From a virus: a DNA stretch of 64,000 nt. Below the pieces are notes generated by a model. It had not been told where the DNA came from, did no database searches, and worked only from the letters and a program-made list of their open reading frames with translations. The position numbers and the translations under genes were made by a program. The stretch lies in IMG/VR virus record IMGVR_UViG_3300042475_001686, positions 53,493 through 117,492 of that record; one strand, written 5' to 3'. Below, in pieces: positions 58,622 to 64,000 of the stretch. The first letter of the stretch is position 1. Each line of letters begins with the position of its first letter.

Positions 58622-60655
58622 CTACGAAGATATTTTTATCTCACAAGCATCAGTAGTACAGTACATCTCTCCCTGTGCTTCTAGATTTTCAGCCCCGTCA
58701 TAAATAGCAGACCAATCGATCTTTTTAATCTGACCAATATATGAGTTATATTCTTCTTCGGTAATTTCAGTATATGGCTGTTGCGGATATACCTTATTTC
58801 CCATAGGTAAGAATGAAACTGCTTTTAACTGTCCCTCGTACATATGAAGTGCAGGCGCAATATGCTTTGTTTCAGTATCTTTGTCAAATGAAAGCGTTAC
58901 AGACACGCCGTTATCAGACCAATATTTCTGAGCAGTAGCAGCAAGCGCAATCTTCTCAAATAATGTTACTTCTTTTTCAGATCTTGCGTGACCAGAATGT
59001 ACTGGGAAATATACGACAGTTGTATTCGCAGATACAAGGTCAGCCTCCATCTTATATCCAGCAGCCTTGAACAAGTGAATCATTGGGTCGGTATTCCCAA
59101 AACGAATTGCTCTCAAGAAATAGTTTCCGCCAGGCGCCCAGTGAACTCCAGGCGTTGCGCCAGAAAGAATTGATACAGACCCTGATGGTTTAACAGTTGT
59201 GACTCTAATGGAATCACGAACGCATAGCCATTCAGAATAGGAATGATCATATTTACGAATAGTCTCATATCCTTCGTCCATCCATTCACGCACAACAGGC
59301 AAACCAAATTTGTCTGAGAATGAGGCAATACCAGTCAATGATGTACCAATACGACGATTACGCTGCATAATACCGTTTGTCTGTTGCCAGTGTGTTGGTA
59401 TCAGCGTTACCGTCTTGCCATAGAGGTAAGCAAACTTAAGGGTGCGGAGGAAGTCTTCCTTAGATTCATGACGATTTAAGTGTACCTCAACCAAGGTACA
59501 TAGTTCGTATGATTCCAATGGCTGCTCTGCACAAGGATTGAATCCCATTACACGATAATCCTTGCCATCCGCAGGATCCTTAAGTCTGCCATAGTTTCTG
59601 GCAACATCAAGCCAAATGAATCCTGGCTCTCCGTTGCTTGCGATTAGGTCTACGTAGTCTTCGTACTTTGTACCTACCGTCGCAGAAATCGAGTTGTTTG
59701 ACATCCATGCCCAACCTGGGTTTTCTGGATCAAATGAATTTCTTTCTGGAAAAACCTCAGAACTCTTAAGATTCATAAAGTCTTCATCCTGAGCATTACC
59801 TAAAGCCAAAGTTGCAGATCGTCTAACATTTCCTGATACCACACAGGTACCAATAAGATTAACGATATCTACTATTGCTCTTGAGTCTAGGGTTTCTCCT
59901 GCTCTACCGCCGATTACAGCCCTTATCTGCTTGTGCAACTGGATAAGTGGTGCAGGACCGCTTGCAGTGCCTCCAAAGCCCTTGATAGGCGCTCCTAGGG
60001 GGCGAATAAGGTCATAGTTAAACTCTTGAATATACATGTTAGGCTTTAAAAATGAATTAATTAATAATCTAACAGATTCTACCCAACCTTCACGAGTATC
60101 TGGAATTTCATAAACCTGTGGTGGTTCTGTAGGACTATAAATGGTTAAATGCTTATCTGCTCCAACAGTATCAAACCCTACACCAACACCCATCATAAGT
60201 GCATCCATAACCCAGGCAAATAATGTTCCTGGATCATTTCTATCTATGTCTTTTGTAGATACCATAGCGCAGTTTTGTAATGCTGCTGAGTTTTTCTTTT
60301 CCATTGTAAGTGCCGTGCCAAAAGACCACAAACCTCGTCCTGGTGGCGTCCACTTTAATTCAAATAAACGTTGGTAGGCCTCTTTAGCCGAAGCCTGTGC
60401 CTTATAGTCATTCCATGGTAGTCTGTTCTCTTTTGCATGGTTCTTTTGAGCCGAATACATACCCTCGATTACTCGACGACAAACCTCATACCATCTTTCT
60501 TTAGTTCCATCCTCTTTCATACGGGAGTAGGTACGAATAAACGTAATCTCTCCCAATGAATTACCACCAGCATCTGTGAATCCAAATGGTGGTTCTTTTG
60601 ATTTATAATCATTTATAAACTCTTCGGACAAACGAAAACTAAAAAAATCAGACAT
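58622..60655 (-). CDS. Class II (B12-dependent) ribonucleoside-triphosphate reductase
   Basis: The 677-residue protein matches monomeric adenosylcobalamin-dependent reductases (RTPR type). PPGRGLWSFGT is at 104-114 and Cys129 in LQNCAMVS. Cys375 and Glu377 in NPCAEQ and Cys386 in LCTLVE mark the active site, and the C-terminal redox pair is Cys666/Cys671 in YCTTDAC. It makes dNTPs for phage replication without oxygen dependence, but needs host or environmental cobalamin. The start at 60655 has AGGAGAAATA; the upstream gap holds a promoter and an inverted repeat. Confidence 0.93.
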   Translation of the reverse strand: MSDFFSFRLSEEFINDYKSKEPPFGFTDAGGNSLGEITFIRTYSRMKEDGTKERWYEVCRRVIEGMYSAQKNHAKENRLPWNDYKAQASAKEAYQRLFELKWTPPGRGLWSFGTALTMEKKNSAALQNCAMVSTKDIDRNDPGTLFAWVMDALMMGVGVGFDTVGADKHLTIYSPTEPPQVYEIPDTREGWVESVRLLINSFLKPNMYIQEFNYDLIRPLGAPIKGFGGTASGPAPLIQLHKQIRAVIGGRAGETLDSRAIVDIVNLIGTCVVSGNVRRSATLALGNAQDEDFMNLKSSEVFPERNSFDPENPGWAWMSNNSISATVGTKYEDYVDLIASNGEPGFIWLDVARNYGRLKDPADGKDYRVMGFNPCAEQPLESYELCTLVEVHLNRHESKEDFLRTLKFAYLYGKTVTLIPTHWQQTNGIMQRNRRIGTSLTGIASFSDKFGLPVVREWMDEGYETIRKYDHSYSEWLCVRDSIRVTTVKPSGSVSILSGATPGVHWAPGGNYFLRAIRFGNTDPMIHLFKAAGYKMEADLVSANTTVVYFPVHSGHARSEKEVTLFEKIALAATAQKYWSDNGVSVTLSFDKDTETKHIAPALHMYEGQLKAVSFLPMGNKVYPQQPYTEITEEEYNSYIGQIKKIDWSAIYDGAENLEAQGEMYCTTDACEIKISS

Positions 60656-60688
60656 GTATTTCTCCTAATTGAAAACTGTAGTTACCTA

Positions 60689-60721
60689 AGTATATCAGAG
60701 TTTTGAAAAAACAAAAACTCT
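60689..60721 (-). promoter_or_regulatory. Promoter and inverted repeat upstream of the reductase
   Basis: The minus strand -10 TGATATACT (60697-60689) is abutted by an inverted repeat AGAGTTTT ... AAAACTCT at 60721-60697, which occupies the -35/spacer region. A repressor binding this palindrome would block the promoter. Alternatively it is a weak terminator of the upstream unit, though no T run follows. Confidence 0.45.
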
Positions 60722-60749
60722 ATATGTATTATTTAGGGTTAATCTTTAA

Positions 60750-61469
60750 CTAACGATACTCTTTTAATTGCCTAAACTGTCTCTTGTAAGAATCAAAGAA
60801 TAAAGTTTTTAATTTGTTCTTTGTATCATCTTGTTCTTTAATATCCTTTTCATCACCAAAAGCCATTTGCCAACTTTCTCTCTTAAAAGGTATTACTTGA
60901 ACTATTGGAGTTCCAGCAGGAATCAAGCCTTCCATTTTTGGATCTTTTAATACAAAAGGAAAGTTTACAGGAGTAGAATAAGTATCAGTATCAACAACTC
61001 CAGGGAAAGCAACAAATGGAGTCTCTCTATGGACTGGAGGAATAAACAAACAAGAGTAACCAGGCTCTGTTTTTATTGACCAAACATTATTCCATTTTGG
61101 ATATTGAATTTCATGACCAGCGCCGTTTGGATGCTCTGGTAATTGTGCCTTCTGATGAAAAGAGATAACGTTGTGTCCTGGGGTTTGAAAAAATGGATGT
61201 TTATCGCCAGTTACCTTACCGTATTCTAATCTTTGAGAAACAAACACATCGCAATATGTATAAATAATATATCCACTAGTTATAGCATCAAATATAGGCA
61301 TACACTTCTTTGCTGTTCCTGGTGATTCGTTCTGAGCATTTGGTTCTTTTTTCCCGCCCATATACGACCCCATATCCTTATACCAGTCTGGTACTAATTC
61401 GGACGCTGGGGTTGGCCTATAATCTTCTGGAATACCAGTGACATTAGTGAATGTAATAATTTTTTTCAT
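60750..61469 (-). CDS. DUF6065-like protein
   Basis: The 239-residue protein contains TPASELVPDWYKDMGSYMGG, GTAKKCMPIFDAITSGYIIY and FIPPVHRETPFVAFPGVVDT. This resembles the DUF6065 family of phage and bacterial proteins, with cupin-like strands and an HRE segment that may bind metal. Its function is unknown. It lies between the FkbM-like methyltransferase and the reductase promoter. Confidence 0.65.
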   Translation of the reverse strand: MKKIITFTNVTGIPEDYRPTPASELVPDWYKDMGSYMGGKKEPNAQNESPGTAKKCMPIFDAITSGYIIYTYCDVFVSQRLEYGKVTGDKHPFFQTPGHNVISFHQKAQLPEHPNGAGHEIQYPKWNNVWSIKTEPGYSCLFIPPVHRETPFVAFPGVVDTDTYSTPVNFPFVLKDPKMEGLIPAGTPIVQVIPFKRESWQMAFGDEKDIKEQDDTKNKLKTLFFDSYKRQFRQLKEYR

Positions 61470-61481
61470 TTGAATGTTCTC

Positions 61482-62096
61482 CTATAAAGTTGACCAATAT
61501 AAATATTTTCTATAATCACCGTGCTGTATTACCTTTGGATCAACCCACCAGTCTTCATGATAAGATCTATGAACCAACGAATAGCCAAATGAATCTAGAA
61601 TTTCTCTTTGTGCATTTCTAATAGACTCGTTTTTCCAATACATATTAGCATCATGCTCAAATGTTATTAAAGTAAATCTATAAGTATTTAATGGAACAGC
61701 CAATAGTCCATGTAATGTCCAATGACTATTTCCAACTGGTCTTCCTTCCATATCATATCCAGCATCTATATCTAACTGTAGAAAATCAATCTGCTTTGGA
61801 AAATTATTTTTTTCAAAATAATCAACATAATTGAAAGATAGAGCATCGCCCATACATGGGTTTTTTCTATTTTCATTAAACTCTTCTCTCATAGAATCAA
61901 CTATTTCAAATGACACACCTTGCCAGTCATATTCTTTTTCTAATAAGTAAGTATTGTTTCCATTACTATAATGTGCTGCGCCCAACTCAACATAATATCC
62001 ATTCTTCTTTTTGTTTAAAATTCCAAGAATGAACTGCTCTTGCTCTGTCATTTGATGAGAGTTAAAGTCCTCATTTGTAAATCCAATATTTGTCAT
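61482..62096 (-). CDS. FkbM-like methyltransferase
   Basis: This 204-residue protein has a SAM-binding start (NGYYVELGAAHYSNGNNTYL), then DWQGVSFEIVDS for the second strand and QIDFLQLDIDAGYD for the acidic loop. The order is that of FkbM-type O-methyltransferases, which commonly methylate sugars. A glycan or small-molecule substrate is inferred from the family and from neighbouring oxygenases. The ATG overlaps the upstream oxygenase stop. Confidence 0.72.
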   Translation of the reverse strand: MTNIGFTNEDFNSHQMTEQEQFILGILNKKKNGYYVELGAAHYSNGNNTYLLEKEYDWQGVSFEIVDSMREEFNENRKNPCMGDALSFNYVDYFEKNNFPKQIDFLQLDIDAGYDMEGRPVGNSHWTLHGLLAVPLNTYRFTLITFEHDANMYWKNESIRNAQREILDSFGYSLVHRSYHEDWWVDPKVIQHGDYRKYLYWSTL

Positions 62097-62659
62097 TTAA
62101 ATAAATCTCCTTTTAGTCTTGTTGGTTGCTGCTCTGTTCCATGTATAAAAACAGTTGTGAAGTATCTAATTCTATCATCTAAAACTGGTAATGATCCATG
62201 AACTATATGGCCTCCGTGAATATATAAACTGTTTGTTTTTGGTTTAACCTTAATATTTATTTCTGGGTAGTCTAATTCACCACCGAGGTAGTCATCGTTG
62301 TAATATAGGCAGAACCCATAGCCTATGTAGTATGGCAAATCTGGAATCCATTGATCAGCATGATGCTTTATAAAGTCTCCCTTTTTATATCTTTGTAAAT
62401 GTGTTGAGTGAGGAAAGTAAGAGTATGATTCCATTAGATTTTCTAGAGAATCTCTGATAGAGTCAAATACGCTAGGATGCTTAAAATATAAACTTTTGCC
62501 AAACCAAAAATCTGAGATGTTCTGCTCTATTCTAGCCTCTTCATCAAACCAAAGTTCTTCTGGAGTATTATTAATTATATCTAAAACCTCAGACATCTGA
62601 TCTTCAGTTAAAAAATCATTTACCTCATATAGGTCATCATATAATTTATTAATCTTCAT
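62093..62659 (-). CDS. 2-oxoglutarate/Fe(II)-dependent oxygenase
   Basis: This 188-residue protein of the prolyl-4-hydroxylase fold has THLQRYKKGDFIKHHADQW with the HxD iron motif (His100, Asp102), YYNDDYLGGELDYPE, and SLYIHGGHIVHGSLPVLDDR with the distal His (151 or 154) and a co-substrate Arg. It hydroxylates a C-H bond using 2-oxoglutarate and O2. The substrate is unknown. It overlaps the methyltransferase gene by 4 nt. Confidence 0.85.
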   Translation of the reverse strand: MKINKLYDDLYEVNDFLTEDQMSEVLDIINNTPEELWFDEEARIEQNISDFWFGKSLYFKHPSVFDSIRDSLENLMESYSYFPHSTHLQRYKKGDFIKHHADQWIPDLPYYIGYGFCLYYNDDYLGGELDYPEINIKVKPKTNSLYIHGGHIVHGSLPVLDDRIRYFTTVFIHGTEQQPTRLKGDLFK

Positions 62660-62664
62660 TTTAT

Positions 62665-63333
62665 TTACATATATTTACTATTAAATATATGACTTACCTC
62701 CAAGTGATTTATATTCATATGTTTTGGAAGTGACCCAACCCATCTTATTGTTTCTGCCATATCTTCTGCTGTTAAAGCATTTTCTTTTTTTTCTAACTGT
62801 GTATCTATTGTACCAGGACAAATCTCTGTAACCTTAATTCCATACTCTGGAAACTCCATTCTCATTGTATCTATTAGGGCCATCTCTCCTCTTTTAGCAT
62901 TACTATAATTACCCCCGCCTCTAAATGGAACCTTTCCACAAAGAGAAGTTATAAATATAATAGTGGCTGATTCTGATTTTTTCATAGACGGAATAAATAA
63001 TTGTGATAAATACATTGGTCCAGAAACATTTATATCATATGCTCTTCTAAAATTATCCATTGTTTCATTAATAATAAAGGTTGGTCCAGAACCTCCGCCA
63101 GCATTATTTACTAATAGGTCTACGGTAATATCCTTATACTTTTCATAAAAGTTTTTAATTTCAGATTCGTTTGTAATGTCTAATCTATATAATTCTAAAT
63201 TAACATTATTTAATTCTGACAGTTTGGCTAGATCTCTTGATACAGCAATAACCTTGTAGTCATTTTCTAATAAAAGTTTTACTGTTGCCAGGCCTACACC
63301 TTTGCTGGCTCCTGTAACTATTGCAGTCTTCAT
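62665..63333 (-). CDS. Short-chain dehydrogenase/reductase
   Basis: The 222-residue protein has the SDR Rossmann motif TGASKGVG at 7-14, NNAGG at 76-80, catalytic Ser130, and Tyr143 plus Lys147 in the YxxxK motif (GGGNYSNAKRGEMA). Substrates could be sugars, steroids or keto compounds. It overlaps the upstream oxygenase (ATGA). Sitting between two oxygenases and an FkbM-like methyltransferase, it suggests a short modification pathway. Confidence 0.88.
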   Translation of the reverse strand: MKTAIVTGASKGVGLATVKLLLENDYKVIAVSRDLAKLSELNNVNLELYRLDITNESEIKNFYEKYKDITVDLLVNNAGGGSGPTFIINETMDNFRRAYDINVSGPMYLSQLFIPSMKKSESATIIFITSLCGKVPFRGGGNYSNAKRGEMALIDTMRMEFPEYGIKVTEICPGTIDTQLEKKENALTAEDMAETIRWVGSLPKHMNINHLEVSHIFNSKYM

Positions 63334-64000
63334 GGCTGAATCTCACCTTTTTCAAGTTTATCATAATATTCTTCGAACCCTATAAATTTTGGAATATTAT
63401 TAATAATTTGTTGGTTCTCTCCCCTATACGTAAACTTTAATCTTTTCTCTTCCATCTGTTCCCAAACCTCTTTACCATATTTATCTTGAAACTCCAACCA
63501 CTTTGGATGTGCATCTTGATTATATCTCCAGTAGGTTCTGATCATATACTTATCTCCACTGGTTACTGTTCTTACCCCGTGGTAATGTGGATGACCAGAT
63601 AAAAATACTACAACGTCTCCAGCACTTGGTTTATACGAATAATCTTCTTGAACTACCTGCAAACTTTCATCTTCTATAAATCTAAACTCAACTTCTCCAC
63701 CTTCATAGTTATCGTTTAAGTAAAAGACTGCAGTAACGCCAAACTTTACTCCTGGCTGATAAGTCTTTTCTCTTTGAAAGTCTGTATGATGATGCATAAT
63801 ATATCCAAAATCATGATTTGGATTTGGTATATACTTTGCAATATTCCAACCCTGATAAATCCAATTACTTAATGATATATTATTTTCTTCAAGGTAAAGT
63901 TTTGTAGTTTCATAAAATAAAGAGTCTATTCTTTTTCTAACCAAATTTTCTTCATTATTTACAGGATAAAGTTCGTTAAATTTGTCATCCCATTCCTGTT
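63330..64000 (-). CDS. Partial 2-oxoglutarate/Fe(II)-dependent oxygenase (N-terminus off window)
   Basis: The frame is open to the right edge with no stop; the first possible start inside the window (TTG 63944) has no Shine-Dalgarno, so the true start is outside. The visible ~223 residues include GYIMHHHTDFQ (iron-binding HxD), VTAVFYLNDNYEGGEVEFRF, and SAGDVVVFLSGHPHYHGVRT with the distal His. It is the second oxygenase of this cluster. Confidence 0.85.
   Translation of the reverse strand, partial: QEWDDKFNELYPVNNEENLVRKRIDSLFYETTKLYLEENNISLSNWIYQGWNIAKYIPNPNHDFGYIMHHHTDFQREKTYQPGVKFGVTAVFYLNDNYEGGEVEFRFIEDESLQVVQEDYSYKPSAGDVVVFLSGHPHYHGVRTVTSGDKYMIRTYWRYNQDAHPKWLEFQDKYGKEVWEQMEEKRLKFTYRGENQQIINNIPKFIGFEEYYDKLEKGEIQP

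Noticed and set aside
63942-63944. TTG at 63944 as the start of the last oxygenase
   Set aside because: The frame stays open to the window edge without a stop and the TTG has no Shine-Dalgarno, so the gene is treated as truncated.
1-64000. tRNA genes, insertion sequences and integrase/attachment site
   Set aside because: None could be supported: coding density leaves no gap long enough for a tRNA except around 50205-50303, 60656-60749 and 13534-13632, which hold terminators and promoters instead.

Overview
The window reads as most of the genome of a tailed double-stranded DNA phage of an actinobacterium. The virion and packaging set is nearly complete: terminase, portal, protease-scaffold, HK97-type capsid, neck proteins, tail tube, tail chaperones, a very long tape measure and tail-tip proteins. 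A replisome and a CHAP endolysin accompany it. A WhiB-family iron-sulfur regulator, a family essentially confined to Actinobacteria and their phages, points to the host phylum. The DNA is A+T-rich (roughly one third G+C by eye), which would fit low-GC aquatic Actinobacteria better than Mycobacterium or Streptomyces; this is inference. The long tape measure and the absence of sheath or baseplate-wedge genes suggest a siphovirus. Every supported gene lies on the minus strand, so transcription runs from position 64000 towards 1. Both window ends cut a gene.

In transcription order (right to left): 64000-60750 holds small-molecule enzymes (two 2-oxoglutarate/Fe(II) oxygenases, a short-chain dehydrogenase, an FkbM-like methyltransferase and a DUF6065-like protein). 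60655-58622 is a B12-dependent ribonucleotide reductase. 58601-45348 is the head and neck module: LamG-like structural protein, small head protein, portal, protease-scaffold, capsid, connector proteins, tail terminator, tail tube and two paralogous tail chaperones. 45324-28749 is the tape measure and tail-tip/appendage module. 28749-17113 is the replication and recombination module: DnaB helicase, primase, SSB, DNA polymerase III alpha (DnaE type), RecA, a Cas4-like nuclease, a PD-(D/E)XK-like protein and a RuvC-like resolvase. 17123-14822 encodes both terminase subunits, far from the portal. 14793-8139 is rich in exported proteins: an Ala-rich surface protein, a Pro-rich surface protein, a lipoprotein, two membrane proteins, the CHAP endolysin, an HslV/proteasome-like Ntn hydrolase and a secreted HExxH metalloprotease. 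8096-1 is an early or accessory region of tightly overlapping small genes. It includes a WhiB protein, a staphylococcal-nuclease homologue, an APS-kinase/nucleotidyltransferase fusion, a flavin-dependent halogenase, a pyrimidine-dimer glycosylase-like protein and the start of a glycosyltransferase.

Most genes follow each other with ATGA or TAATG overlaps and good Shine-Dalgarno sequences. The exceptions carry the most informative signals. Short gaps repeatedly hold host-like promoters with an extended -10 (TGnTATAAT or TGnTATACT, several with TTGACA-like -35 boxes). In four places such a promoter directly follows a rho-independent terminator. At about eight genes the -10 box lies only 6-10 nt before the start codon and there is little or no Shine-Dalgarno, which predicts leaderless mRNAs. 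One exported protein (11890-13533) appears to start at an ATT codon. No tRNA, CRISPR array, insertion sequence or integrase was seen, and there is no gene-free stretch above about 100 bases.
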